Below are positions 17,868 through 26,426 of a DNA stretch of 64,000 bases, in pieces. Under the pieces are notes generated by a model. The model saw nothing but the letters and a program-made list of their open reading frames with translations, did not search any database and was not told the DNA's origin. The first letter of the stretch is position 1. Every line of letters starts with the position of its first letter. The stretch lies in the NCBI RefSeq assembly GCF_024494695.1, contig NZ_JANHDP010000001.1, positions 434,001-498,000 of the forward strand, in the 5' to 3' direction. This stretch comes from Natronoarchaeum rubrum (GTDB lineage Archaea; Halobacteriota; Halobacteria; Halobacteriales; Natronoarchaeaceae). Both the position numbers and the translations under genes were made by a program.

Positions 17868-19220
17868 ATGGAAGTCGAAATAGCAACGATAGGCGGTTAC
17901 GAGGAAGTCGGACGGCAGATGACGGCGGTACGAGCGGGCGAAGACGTCGTCATCTTCGACATGGGTCTGAACCTCTCGAAGGTTCTGATCCACGACAACG
18001 TCGAGACCGAACGGATGCACAGCCTCGACCTGATCGACATGGGCGCCATCCCTGACGATCGGGTGATGAGCGACCTCGAGGGCGACGTGAAGGCGATCGT
18101 GCCGACCCACGGCCACCTCGACCACATCGGCGCCATCAGCAAGCTCGCCCACCGGTACAACGCGCCGATCGTGGCGTCGCCCTTTACGATCGAGCTGGTC
18201 AAACAGCAGATCGAGGGCGAGCAGAAGTTCGGCGTCGAGAACGACCTCGTGAAGATGGAAGCCGGCGAGACGATGAGCATCGGCGACTCCGGCAACGTCG
18301 ATCTCGAGTTCGTCAACGTCACGCACTCGATCATCGACGCGATCAACCCCGTGCTCCACACGCCCGAGGGCGCAGTCGTCTACGGGCTGGACAAGCGCAT
18401 GGACCACACGCCCGTCATCGGCGACCCGATCGACATGGAGCGGTTCCGCGAGATCGGTCGCGAGGGCGAAGGCGTTCTCTGTTACATCGAGGACTGCACC
18501 AACGCCAACAAGAAGGGCCGCACGCCCAGCGAGAACGTCGCGCGTGAGCACCTGCGCGACGTGATGTACAGCGTCGAGGACTACGACGGCGGCATCGTCG
18601 CGACGACGTTCTCGAGCCACATCGCGCGCGTCTCCAGCCTCGTCGAGTTCGCCAAGGATATCGGGCGCCAGCCCGTCCTGCTCGGCCGATCGATGGAGAA
18701 GTACTCCGGCACCGCCGAGCGCCTGAACTTCGTCGACTTCCCCGAGGATCTGGGGATGTTCGGCCACCGCAAGTCCGTCGACCGGACGTTCAAGCGGATC
18801 ATGAACGAGGGGAAGGAGAACTACCTGCCGATCGTCACCGGCCACCAGGGCGAGCCCCGCGCGATGCTCACCCGGATGGGTCGCGGCGACACGCCGTACG
18901 AACTGGACGACGGCGACAAGGTTCTCTTCAGTGCCCGCGTCATCCCGGAGCCGACCAACGAGGGCCAGCGCTACCAGTCCGAGAAGCTTCTGGGCATGCA
19001 GGGCGCTCGCATCTACGACGACATCCACGTTTCGGGCCACCTGCGTCAGGAGGGCCACTACGAGATGCTCGACGCGCTCCAGCCCCAGCACGTCATCCCC
19101 GCCCACCAGAACATGAAGGGCTACTCCAGCTACGTCGATCTCGCCGAAAGCGAGGGGTACAAGCTCGGCCGGGACCTGCACGTCACCCGGAACGGCAACA
19201 TGATCCAGCTGGTCGAGTGA
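17868..19220 (+). CDS. rnj: archaeal ribonuclease J (beta-CASP metallo-beta-lactamase)
   Basis: 5'-3' exoribonuclease of the aRNase J group acting in RNA decay. The metallo-beta-lactamase motif HGHLDHIGA lies at residues 81-89, with further ligands in the HSI segment and a C-terminal HVSGH; the beta-CASP part carries [10 protein letters not shown]. The start at 17868 gives [17 protein letters not shown], beginning with the first beta strand; ATG 17853 adds only five residues. The gene ends just before idsA, so RNA decay and lipid genes share a transcript, an arrangement conserved in haloarchaea. Confidence 0.92.
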   Translation: MEVEIATIGGYEEVGRQMTAVRAGEDVVIFDMGLNLSKVLIHDNVETERMHSLDLIDMGAIPDDRVMSDLEGDVKAIVPTHGHLDHIGAISKLAHRYNAPIVASPFTIELVKQQIEGEQKFGVENDLVKMEAGETMSIGDSGNVDLEFVNVTHSIIDAINPVLHTPEGAVVYGLDKRMDHTPVIGDPIDMERFREIGREGEGVLCYIEDCTNANKKGRTPSENVAREHLRDVMYSVEDYDGGIVATTFSSHIARVSSLVEFAKDIGRQPVLLGRSMEKYSGTAERLNFVDFPEDLGMFGHRKSVDRTFKRIMNEGKENYLPIVTGHQGEPRAMLTRMGRGDTPYELDDGDKVLFSARVIPEPTNEGQRYQSEKLLGMQGARIYDDIHVSGHLRQEGHYEMLDALQPQHVIPAHQNMKGYSSYVDLAESEGYKLGRDLHVTRNGNMIQLVE

Positions 19221-19221
19221 C

Positions 19222-20271
19222 ATGACTGAATCCGAGGCGCGCGAGGAACAGGTACTGGAGGCCGTCGGACAGCGCCGAGAGCGGGTCAACGACGCGATTC
19301 CGGAGGAACTCCCGATCACCGACCCCGAGCGGCTCTACGAGGCCTCCCGATACCTGCTGGACGCGGGCGGAAAGCGACTCCGCCCCACGGTGTTGTTACT
19401 GGTCGCGGAAGCGCTCGCCGACGTCGAACCGCTCGCCGCCGACTACCGGTCGTTCCCGTCGCTGACCGGGGGCGACGTCGACGTGATGTCGGCGGCGGTC
19501 AGCGTCGAGGTCATCCAGTCGTTCACGCTGATCCACGACGACATCATGGACGACGACGACCTCCGACGCGGCGTCCCCGCGGTCCATCGCGAGTACGATC
19601 TGGAGACGGCGATCCTCGCGGGCGACACGCTGTACTCCAAGGCGTTCGAGATCATGCTCGATACCGGTGCGGAAGCCGACCGCACGGTCCGCGCGCTCGA
19701 CGTGCTGGCGACGACCTGCACGAACATCTGCGAAGGGCAGGCGCTTGACGTCGAGTTCGAGACGAGTTCGGGCGTGCTGACCGAGGACTACCTCGAGATG
19801 GTCGAACAGAAGACCGCCGTCTTGTACGGTGCGTCAGCCTGCGTCCCCGCGCTGTTGCTGGGCGCCGACGAGGAGACCGTCGAGCAGCTGTACGGGTACG
19901 GCATCGACGTCGGGCGTGCGTTCCAGATTCAGGACGACGTCCTCGATCTCACCGTCCCCAGCGAGAAACTGGGCAAGCAACGCGGCAGCGACCTCGTGGA
20001 AGGCAAGCAGACGCTGCTCACGCTCCACGCCCGCCAACAGGGCGTCGACGTCGACTCGCTGGTCGACGCCGAGAGCGTCGAGGCCGTCACGGAAGCCGAG
20101 ATCGACGAGGCCGTGGCCGAACTCGAAGCCGCGGGCAGCATCGACTACGCCCGCGACACGGCGGCGGAACTGGTCGAGTCCGGCAAGGACCGACTGGAAG
20201 TGCTCCCCGACAACGAGGCTCGGCATCTGCTCGAACAGCTGGCCGACTACCTGATCGAACGCGGCTACTGA
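19222..20271 (+). CDS. idsA: geranylgeranyl diphosphate synthase-type polyprenyl synthase
   Basis: trans-Prenyltransferase condensing IPP with allylic diphosphates to build the C20 (and in some haloarchaea C25) chains of archaeal membrane lipids. The first aspartate-rich motif DDIMDDDD is at 106-113, followed by the RRG of this family, and the second is DDVLD in FQIQDDVLDL; GGKRLRP and GDTLYSKAFE are also present. It starts one base after the RNase J stop. Confidence 0.93.
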   Translation: MTESEAREEQVLEAVGQRRERVNDAIPEELPITDPERLYEASRYLLDAGGKRLRPTVLLLVAEALADVEPLAADYRSFPSLTGGDVDVMSAAVSVEVIQSFTLIHDDIMDDDDLRRGVPAVHREYDLETAILAGDTLYSKAFEIMLDTGAEADRTVRALDVLATTCTNICEGQALDVEFETSSGVLTEDYLEMVEQKTAVLYGASACVPALLLGADEETVEQLYGYGIDVGRAFQIQDDVLDLTVPSEKLGKQRGSDLVEGKQTLLTLHARQQGVDVDSLVDAESVEAVTEAEIDEAVAELEAAGSIDYARDTAAELVESGKDRLEVLPDNEARHLLEQLADYLIERGY

Positions 20272-20290
20272 CGGCACTCTACTTTTCCAG

Positions 20291-20455
20291 TCACGCCGAC
20301 TCGCGAGTGCGCAACTTCGCCGAGTCGCAGTACGGACAGCTCGGATCTTCGACCGAGGGCGCGTACGCCAACGTCCTGCCGCAGTCGGCACACTCGAAGC
20401 GCCGACTGCTTCGCCGCCCGCCGACGGCGTCGCGAAGCTGATCGAGCAGCCCCAT
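20291..20455 (-). CDS. small zinc-ribbon protein
   Basis: A 54-residue protein starting at ATG 20455 (MGLLDQLRDAV). It has an amphipathic N-terminal helix and one zinc ribbon with CADCGRTL and CPYCDSAKL, giving four Cys ligands. Small ribbons of this kind are abundant in haloarchaea and mostly uncharacterised. It is convergent with idsA, whose stop lies 20 bases away. A longer in-frame extension to 20533 has no supporting features. Confidence 0.75.
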   Translation of the reverse strand: MGLLDQLRDAVGGRRSSRRFECADCGRTLAYAPSVEDPSCPYCDSAKLRTRESA

Positions 20456-20813
20456 GTATGGACGTCCGACGGATTCGACCTTAACAATTGTCAACAGCTG
20501 CCATACAATTCGTCGCCACCGATACGACCGCAATCCCCGAACAGCGAACTTCGCGATTCATCCCCGCCACCCCCACGAGACGGTTCATTTGCGACAGTTC
20601 TCGACTGACCTGGCTCGCCCCGATTTCGTATAGCTATATGTGATTTATGGGTTCGGCAGCAGTCACTGGAGTACTGTCAAAACACATTCATGTGTGGCGA
20701 TCGCGGCTAGAAACACTCTGAACAGCGCCGATTTCCCGGGGTCAGCAACTCGGCGAGGCGGTGCAGTCGCATCCGAGCGGAAACACCCTCCTCAGTCGAG
20801 CAGGACGCCCGGT
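20456..20813. other. 358-base stretch without a gene
   Basis: No credible reading frame or RNA gene. The left third is upstream sequence of the zinc-ribbon gene and contains AACAATTGTC-type AT-rich promoter sequence. Around 20628-20640 lies GTATAGCTATATG, similar to CTATAGCTA near 23209-23217 on the far side of the recombinase locus; the similarity is too short to call attachment sites. Confidence 0.5.
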
Positions 20814-21869
20814 TCAGGACAGCAACGAGTACACGTTCGACTCGTAGGTCTCGCGCACCCTATCGCCCCAGTTGTGAGTGTACGTGTCGATGACGTCCTC
20901 GGCGACGTCGCCGCGGAGGTACTTGACGATGCCTCGGTCGCCCGTCTCGCTCCGGAGATGCGTCGTGAAAAAGTGCCGAAAGTAGTGCGGCGTCACGTTT
21001 TCCGCGGCGCCGCCGCCGGTTCGATACCAGCCTCGTTCGGCAGCCTGATCGGTGACGATCCGGTGGACGGCGTCGATCGAGAGGCGCTCTCCCCAGCCGT
21101 CTCTCGTCCCGACGAACAGGGGTTCGGCCTCCGAGACGGCGTCCGGGCGAGTCGCCAGCCAGCGCGTCAGGACCCGCGACAGCTCCTCGTCGACGGGAAT
21201 CACGGTGTCGCGTTTTCGCTTGTTCGACTCGGTCCGGCGTTCGCCGTTGACGTCGGCGCCCTGCCGCGGTTCCGCGGATACGTACAGCGAGTTCGGGCGG
21301 CCGGAGACCGACGGTCTGACCGACGGTTCGTCCTCGTCCAGCGTGTCGGGAAGGTGGAGGTCGCGAACGTCGAGATTACACAGTTCGCCGGCACGTATGC
21401 CCGTCTTCAGGAGCGTAACGATCACCGCTCTATCGAGCGGATGGGCGACCTCGGCGACGAACGATCGCATCTCCGGCACGGAGATCTCTCGTCGCGCCGG
21501 GTCCGTGTCGATCGACTCGTCCATCTGCTCGACGACGATCGTCATCGGGTTCGAGTCGAACGCGCCGACCTGGGTCATGTACCCGTAGAATCGGTGGAGG
21601 TAGGAGGCGTACGTGGCGATCGTACTGCCCGCTAGTTCGCCGCGCTTGTCGTGGATCCACTCCATGCAGTCCCTGTGCGTCGCTTTGCGGACCGTCACCC
21701 CGCTCGACGCCCGGGTCGTTCCGTCGGCCAGGAACGACTCAAATTCCCGTAGAACGCGCTCGTAGGCCTCCTGCGTCCGTTCCGTCTTTCCGTGGTACCC
21801 CACGTCCTGGACGAAGTAGGCGATCGGATCGTCGACGTCGCCGGCACCCTGTCGTACTTCGCCGCTCAT
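20814..21869 (-). CDS. tyrosine recombinase / XerC-D-like integrase
   Basis: The 351-residue protein has a SAM-like core-binding domain (about 15-105) and a catalytic domain with Arg159 in KTGIRAGEL, a basic NKRKRDT segment, His295-x-x-Arg298 in HYFRHFFTTH and the nucleophile Tyr330 in IDTYTHNW. The second His of the usual LLGH motif is replaced, the segment reading YLRGDV. Its start overlaps the stop of the upstream gene by four bases. Haloarchaeal chromosomes carry such genes without an obvious element, so a chromosomal role is as likely as a mobile one. Confidence 0.85.
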   Translation of the reverse strand: MSGEVRQGAGDVDDPIAYFVQDVGYHGKTERTQEAYERVLREFESFLADGTTRASSGVTVRKATHRDCMEWIHDKRGELAGSTIATYASYLHRFYGYMTQVGAFDSNPMTIVVEQMDESIDTDPARREISVPEMRSFVAEVAHPLDRAVIVTLLKTGIRAGELCNLDVRDLHLPDTLDEDEPSVRPSVSGRPNSLYVSAEPRQGADVNGERRTESNKRKRDTVIPVDEELSRVLTRWLATRPDAVSEAEPLFVGTRDGWGERLSIDAVHRIVTDQAAERGWYRTGGGAAENVTPHYFRHFFTTHLRSETGDRGIVKYLRGDVAEDVIDTYTHNWGDRVRETYESNVYSLLS

Positions 21870-22378
21870 GACTGGACGGTGTACCCTCCTTCACGGCCGC
21901 TGTAGCGGATCGCGTTTTGGTCTTGAAGCTCCTGGACGGCTTCGTCGAGCTGCCGTTCGATATCGTCGGTCACGGCCTCGACCAGCTCGTCCCACGAGAG
22001 CGCACCGTCCCGATCGAGCACCTCGAGGACGCGGTCGGTCAGGTCGCCGCCATCGTCGCTCGACCCCGCTTCGGAGGACCCCGTTTCCCCGCCCTCAACC
22101 CCAGGGGTAGCGTCCCCAGAACGGGGTTCCATTTCGGCCGTTTCGTGTTCGTCTGCTGACTGCTCGGCGGGCTTGCGCTCCGGTGCCGCCGCGGCATCGC
22201 CGGTCGACTCCTCCGGTGGCGAGAAGCCACGGCGCCCGGCCTGGACCATCGTCCGGACGAACTCGCTCTGGCTCATCCCGAGTTCCTCCGCGTGCTCGGC
22301 CCACAGACGTTTTTGATACGCCGGCACGTACGTCTTCACGGCCGTCCGGGACGTGTCCGCGTCTCGATCAGTCGTCAC
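21866..22378 (-). CDS. small acidic protein coupled to the recombinase (DUF5805-like)
   Basis: The N-terminal 55 residues (TAVKTYVPAYQKRLWAEHA...LGMSQSEFVRTMVQAGR) look like a ribbon-helix-helix or similar DNA-binding segment. An acidic disordered linker (about 60-110) and a C-terminal winged-helix-like domain (TDRVLEVLDRDGALSWDELVEAV, ending YSGREGGYTVQS) follow. I recall similar proteins as DUF5805, always beside a recombinase, which fits an accessory or regulatory partner. The start is GTG 22378. Promoter repeats upstream could be its operator. Confidence 0.7.
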   Translation of the reverse strand: MTTDRDADTSRTAVKTYVPAYQKRLWAEHAEELGMSQSEFVRTMVQAGRRGFSPPEESTGDAAAAPERKPAEQSADEHETAEMEPRSGDATPGVEGGETGSSEAGSSDDGGDLTDRVLEVLDRDGALSWDELVEAVTDDIERQLDEAVQELQDQNAIRYSGREGGYTVQS

Positions 22379-23266
22379 GGCGACGACCGACGAACCGCTA
22401 CGCCTTCAATGTTCCCATAACTCCGGATAAAGTATCTTATTTTATTCTATGGTTCCCTCATACTCCGGTTATTTTGCCATTCTATCACTACAAAACCCTA
22501 TTCTAGGTACACATCTGCAAATACAAATTTGGGTTGGTGGATGGTCTCTCTCGACGAACGGCGCACCCCGTGATCGAAATCGGACCGGTTTCGGCACCGG
22601 TCGCACCCGATCGTCCGCTCGACGCGGACGGTCAGCCTTCGTGGTGAGCGTGAGACGTACTCAGTTTGGTGGCACGCCTACGCTCCTGAGCAGTGCCGTA
22701 GCGCCGGTAAGTGCCGCTGGATCGCAGCGGGTCAACCGTCGGCCTGGAGAACCCGTGGTGGCGGCCAACTACTCGGCTCTGTCTTCGTAGATCCGATGCG
22801 CTGTCCGCCGTGTGCCCGAGTCACCGATTGTCGGCCGCTCTCCCTGGGTTCGACGTCGAGATGCGCTTTGGTCCCGCCGTGGCTCCCCGAATGCCGACGT
22901 ACCGCTCGTTCGTCGGTTGCGTGGCTCGCCACGTGTTCTTTCCACACGACGACGTGCTCTCCGATGAGCAGGCTTCAGAACTGATAAAACGCGGTCGCGT
23001 AGGCATGGCTGCTCGGTGATGTCGCCAGTCCCGTGGGGGTAGCTCAGGGATACCGAGCTGAGTCTCACTCGGAGAACAGGGTCGATCGCTCAGAGTCGTC
23101 TGCTGAACGGGTTGGTTTTCGCCAGTTCGTCACTCTCGTGGAGCGCGTTGTTTGATAGCATTAACCACGACCAGATGGCGCGCACCCACCTTCTAAATCG
23201 CATGTCGCTATAGCTAACAAAGACTGTCAATCGTCACGCGCGCGCAACGTCAGAAACTGAGGCTGA
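22379..23266. other. 888-base stretch without a convincing gene
   Basis: GC content is visibly lower than in the surroundings, especially 22400-22530. Reading frames of 60-113 codons exist on both strands (for example 22711-23019) but show no recognisable domain and lack the third-position GC bias of neighbouring genes. The AT-rich end holds the promoter and repeat of the recombinase-partner gene. The rest may be decayed element sequence; I cannot identify terminal repeats or a transposase fragment. Confidence 0.5.
22416..22472. promoter_or_regulatory. repeated CATA(A)CTCCGG motif at the recombinase-operon promoter
   Basis: CATAACTCCGGATAA (22416-22430) recurs as CATACTCCGGTTAT (22459-22472), about 43 bases or four helical turns apart. 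The first copy overlaps a TATA-like ACTTTATCC read on the minus strand. Two in-phase copies suggest an operator for the DNA-binding partner protein; this is inference. Confidence 0.35.
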
Positions 23267-23863
23267 TTACTCGTCGTCTGCCGAGAAGACGCTTCCTGGA
23301 ACGTTCGACTGTCCGTTCTTGTCGCCGAATCCGGCACTGAGGACTCGGGTGAGCGCGTCTTCGGCTGACTCGTCGACGTCGATGACGTCTTCCTCGTCGA
23401 CCTCGACGACGATGCCGCTGGTCACGTTGGGCGACGTCGGGATGAAGACCACGGGATTGCCCTCGTCGGATTCGTGGCCCGTGTCGAACGCCGTCACCCG
23501 GAGGTCGCCCCAGGGCTTGATCTTGACGGGGCGTTTCAGCCCGTCGCTGTCCGCGACAGCCGTCTCGACGGCCATCTTCGAGGCGTTGTACACGACTCTG
23601 AGCCCCGGGACGCGGTTCATCAGGGCGTCCAGTCGCATCGCCAGCACCGTCCCCAGCGCGGTCCGCATCAGGTAGCCGATGCCGAACACCCAACTCACGA
23701 ACAGCGCGATGCTGAGCGCGACGCCGACCACGGGCGGTTGGACGCCGTCAACCAGCGGGAGCGCAGCGAGCCTGGTGTAGAGCCAGCGAACGGCAAAGAT
23801 GCTGACGAGAATCGGAAGCAGGACGACGAGCCCGCTGCCCAGGTTCCGCTTCAGCCAGTCCAT
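23267..23863 (-). CDS. DUF502 family membrane protein
   Basis: Two transmembrane helices (about residues 12-32 and 46-75) are followed by the conserved soluble part with PGLRVVYNASKMAVE and VVFIPTSPNVTSGIVVEV, the family signature. The start ATG 23863 gives MDWLKRNLGSG at the first helix. The function of DUF502 proteins is unknown. The C-terminal acidic tail is a usual haloarchaeal addition. The gene is monocistronic. Confidence 0.8.
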   Translation of the reverse strand: MDWLKRNLGSGLVVLLPILVSIFAVRWLYTRLAALPLVDGVQPPVVGVALSIALFVSWVFGIGYLMRTALGTVLAMRLDALMNRVPGLRVVYNASKMAVETAVADSDGLKRPVKIKPWGDLRVTAFDTGHESDEGNPVVFIPTSPNVTSGIVVEVDEEDVIDVDESAEDALTRVLSAGFGDKNGQSNVPGSVFSADDE

Positions 23864-23905
23864 AGCTAACCCTGTTCGCACGGCCTCATTAGCGTTCTCG
23901 TCGAA

Positions 23906-24445
23906 TCACGACAGCCGACCCGCGATGTCGGCTTCGGTGATGATCCCGACCGTCTCTCCGCGGTCGGTCACCATCACGGCCTTGTAGTGTTCGAGCAGGC
24001 TCGTGATCTCGTCGAGCGTCGTGTCTTCCGAGACCGTCGGGAAGCTTTCGCTCATGAACTCCCGGACGGGTTCGGCCCGGTCGTCCTCGTCGGCGTGGAC
24101 CAGGTCGCTCTGGCTGATGCTGCCGACGGGGATGCCGTCCTGCAGGACGGGGAGCTGGGAGTACGCCTCTTCCTCCATCCGGTGGACGGCGACGCTGAGC
24201 TCGTCGTCCGGCGCCACGCGGATCACGTTCTCGTGCATGAGGTCCTCCGCACGAACGATCCCGGTCTCGGCTTCCGCCAGCGCGTTGACGATCCGCCGGA
24301 GCGTCGAGAGCCGCGGATCGACGTCGCCGCCCTCGATACGGGCGATCAGCGGCTGGGACACGTCGGCTCGCTCGGCCAGTTCGCTCTGGGTTAGCCCGAG
24401 TTCGTTCCGGCGCTCCCGCAGGTCCGCGGGCGTCGGCAGTTCCAT
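23906..24445 (-). CDS. HTH-CBS transcriptional regulator
   Basis: An XRE-type helix-turn-helix (residues 5-60, LGLTQSELAERADVSQPLIARIE) is fused to two CBS domains (68-120, 125-179), ending VGIITEADIAGRLS. CBS pairs bind adenine nucleotides or S-adenosylmethionine, so this is probably a ligand-sensing regulator. A TATA box and a short palindrome lie between it and the upstream gene (see separate entry), suggesting self-regulation. Targets are unknown. Confidence 0.85.
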   Translation of the reverse strand: MELPTPADLRERRNELGLTQSELAERADVSQPLIARIEGGDVDPRLSTLRRIVNALAEAETGIVRAEDLMHENVIRVAPDDELSVAVHRMEEEAYSQLPVLQDGIPVGSISQSDLVHADEDDRAEPVREFMSESFPTVSEDTTLDEITSLLEHYKAVMVTDRGETVGIITEADIAGRLS

Positions 24446-24455
24446 ACCCGTGATT

Positions 24456-24475
24456 ACCTTAGGTTATATTAAAAA
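24456..24475 (-). promoter_or_regulatory. promoter and palindrome of the HTH-CBS gene
   Basis: On the minus strand TTTTAATATAA forms a TATA box about 25 bases before the ATG at 24445, implying a leaderless mRNA. The nine-base palindrome ACCTTAGGT (24456-24464) lies between TATA and start codon, where a bound repressor would block initiation. Confidence 0.45.
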
Positions 24476-24578
24476 GCTTGGGTCGGGACTTTCCGGAACG
24501 GCCGCCCCGAATCCGTCGCTCGATTCCGCTCGTCAGGACCGAATCGCCGTGCGCTTGGGGTTCCCGTTCGGCGTCACT

Positions 24579-24953
24579 TCACGAGGACTCCGATTCGAGC
24601 TGATCTTCGTCCTCGTACTCGATCGTCTCGACGACAGACAGCGGGACGTCACGCAGCGCGCCGCCGACCTCGCTCTTGGCGATGCGCTGGGCGTGCTCCT
24701 GACTGTCGGCGTTGAACACTTTCATCTCCAGGACGAGTCCGACCAGCGCGGTCTCGGCGGCGATGAAGGCCGAGTCGAACGGCTCGCCGCACGCGGGACA
24801 GCCCGTCGCGCCGACTTCTACCTCGACGTAGTCCATGCTCTCTTCGTTCAGGCGCTTGCCGGCTTCGCTGACCGCGACGCCGATCGCGTCGTCGATCTCG
24901 CCGACGTCGCGCACCAACCATGCCGCTTCCATCGCAACGAGGTAGTTGCTCAT
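24579..24953 (-). CDS. conserved archaeal DUF555 family protein
   Basis: The 124-residue protein MSNYLVAMEAAWLVRDV...GKRLNEESMDYVEVEVG matches the DUF555 layout, with a CxxC pair (CPACGEPF) and the helix ADSQEHAQRIAKSEVGGAL. The function is unknown, but the family is widespread in Euryarchaeota. ATG 24953 is chosen because upstream in-frame sequence is not conserved-looking. A 16-base motif with a CATAAGTTATG palindrome lies about 85 bases upstream. Confidence 0.8.
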   Translation of the reverse strand: MSNYLVAMEAAWLVRDVGEIDDAIGVAVSEAGKRLNEESMDYVEVEVGATGCPACGEPFDSAFIAAETALVGLVLEMKVFNADSQEHAQRIAKSEVGGALRDVPLSVVETIEYEDEDQLESESS

Positions 24954-25033
24954 GGGTACTGTTCGACGCCGGGGCCCCTCTTGCTTTGTGGTTCGCGCGC
25001 GTCGTGATGCAAGCCGCGCACGCCATCCGGAGT

Positions 25034-25049
25034 ATCTGCATAAGTTATG
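25034..25049. promoter_or_regulatory. 16-base motif containing palindrome CATAAGTTATG, copy 1
   Basis: ATCTGCATAAGTTATG lies upstream of the DUF555 gene. A 15-of-16 match occurs at 31862-31877 upstream of a small membrane protein gene. Both copies sit in AT-rich intergenic sequence; a shared regulator is possible but untested. Confidence 0.3.
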
Positions 25050-25200
25050 GCGAAGCCTCCGTTCATCCAGTGCACACGTACTCGTGGTCGCGAAGAAATG
25101 CGCGTTCAGATGAACACAACGCAAGTCCAGTTGAATCGCAAGACTGCGCGGGGGTCGATCGCGTGACATCGACCATTATGTAATCTAAGTTCGATTAGTC

Positions 25201-25209
25201 TTATATACG
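25201..25209 (+). promoter_or_regulatory. TATA box of small membrane protein gene, with adjacent inverted repeat
   Basis: TTATATACG lies 29 bases before ATG 25238. Immediately upstream is TAATC-N7-GATTA (25181-25197), an inverted repeat positioned where an activator could sit. Confidence 0.5.
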
Positions 25210-25237
25210 CCCATCAGGTGCTCCGTATCGAAGCCAG

Positions 25238-25411
25238 ATGATCGAACGGGTGTACCAATCCACCGTGTTTGCCCTGTACCAGCTGACAATCGCAGTCGGC
25301 ATCGTCATGATGCCGCTCGCGCTCGCCGCCCAGCGAACGGCCGGCCGCGCGCCGCCGATCCACCGGATCGTCGAGCGCGTCGAGAGCGCGTACGAGGGAG
25401 CGAAACCGTAA
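25238..25411 (+). CDS. small conserved single-helix membrane protein
   Basis: A 57-codon frame, MIERVYQSTVFALYQLTI..., has one transmembrane helix (about residues 10-31) and an amphipathic C-terminal helix (IHRIVERVESAYEGA). A good TATA box 29 bases upstream and GC-rich third positions support it. Similar short proteins precede the proteasome beta gene in other haloarchaea as I recall; the function is unknown. Confidence 0.65.
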   Translation: MIERVYQSTVFALYQLTIAVGIVMMPLALAAQRTAGRAPPIHRIVERVESAYEGAKP

Positions 25412-25517
25412 TCGGGTACGCCCGAACCAGATCGATTCTCCGTTCGTTCGATGCTACCGTAGAGAAGTCTGCGGTCCGCTGACCGGGGTCTAATGCCGTC
25501 GTCCGGAACGCCGGCCA

Positions 25518-25526
25518 TTTATATAC
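25518..25526 (+). promoter_or_regulatory. TATA box of psmB
   Basis: TTTATATAC lies 23-31 bases before ATG 25549, so transcription probably begins at or next to the start codon. Confidence 0.6.
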
Positions 25527-25548
25527 GCGCGACGTGTAGACGCGGGCA

Positions 25549-26283
25549 ATGCGAACCCCGATGCACGACAACGAGTTCTCGCGAAACCGCGACCGGCTGT
25601 CGGGTGCCGACGACGATCCGCTGGGCCCCTCCCTCGGGTCGCTTCCCGAACCCCAGTTCTCGGAGGACGAACTGGACAACGTCAACAAGACCGGGACGAC
25701 GACGGTCGGCCTGACGACCGACGACGGCGTCGTCGTCGCGACGGACATGCGCGCCAGCCTCGGCGGGCGTTTCGTTTCCAGTAAGGACGTCCAGAAGGTC
25801 GAGCAGATCCACCCCAGCGCCGTCCTCACGCTCGTGGGCTCGGTCGGCGGCGCCCAGTCGTTCATCAAGTACCTCCGCGTCGAGTCGAACCTCTACGAGA
25901 CGCGTCGCGGCGAACAGATGAGCATGCAGGCACTGTCCTCGCTGGCGGGCAACTTCGCTCGCGGCGGGCCGTTCTTCGCGATCCACCCGATCCTCGCCGG
26001 CGTCGACGATGAGGGCAGCCACGTCTACAGCATCGACCCGGCCGGCGGCGTCGTCCGCGACGACTACACCGTCACCGGCAGCGGGATGCAGGTCGCGTAC
26101 GGCACCCTCGAACAGTACTACGAGGAGGGCCTCTCGAACGAGGAGGCCAAGGAAGTCGCCGCCCGCGCCGTCAAGAGCGCGGTCGAGCGCGACACCGGCA
26201 GCGGCAACGGCGTCTTCCTCGCCGAAGTGTCCGACGAGGACGTCCAGATTCAGGGTCACAAGGACTTCGACGACGTGCTGTAA
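25549..26283 (+). CDS. psmB: 20S proteasome beta subunit
   Basis: N-terminal nucleophile hydrolase forming the inner catalytic rings of the archaeal proteasome. A 49-residue propeptide ends NKTG, and autocleavage before Thr50 (TTTVGL) would expose the catalytic threonine; Asp and Lys of the active site are in VVATDMRAS and SSKDVQKV. The length of 244 residues equals other haloarchaeal beta subunits. No alpha subunit gene is present in the window. The mRNA is predicted leaderless. Confidence 0.95.
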   Translation: MRTPMHDNEFSRNRDRLSGADDDPLGPSLGSLPEPQFSEDELDNVNKTGTTTVGLTTDDGVVVATDMRASLGGRFVSSKDVQKVEQIHPSAVLTLVGSVGGAQSFIKYLRVESNLYETRRGEQMSMQALSSLAGNFARGGPFFAIHPILAGVDDEGSHVYSIDPAGGVVRDDYTVTGSGMQVAYGTLEQYYEEGLSNEEAKEVAARAVKSAVERDTGSGNGVFLAEVSDEDVQIQGHKDFDDVL

Positions 26284-26426
26284 CGCGGTCGCCGATCTTC
26301 TCTCCTCTCGCTACTCACTCGTGGCAGCGACTGCTGCAGTCGTCAAGACCTCGATTTCGGCGTCGTGCACCCGGATTTCGGCGTCCGCCGGCCACACTTT
26401 TTGTACGAACGGGCCGAAGCCCGCCC

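Noticed and set aside
22711..23019. A 102-codon plus-strand frame in the gene-free stretch
   Set aside because: It has no recognisable domain, lacks the third-position GC bias of real genes here, and has no promoter or ribosome binding site.
20628..23220. Integrated mobile element bounded by TATAGCTA-like sequences around the recombinase
   Set aside because: The shared sequence is about eight bases, no tRNA target or cargo genes are visible, and such recombinase pairs occur on haloarchaeal chromosomes without elements. Kept only as a question in the findings.
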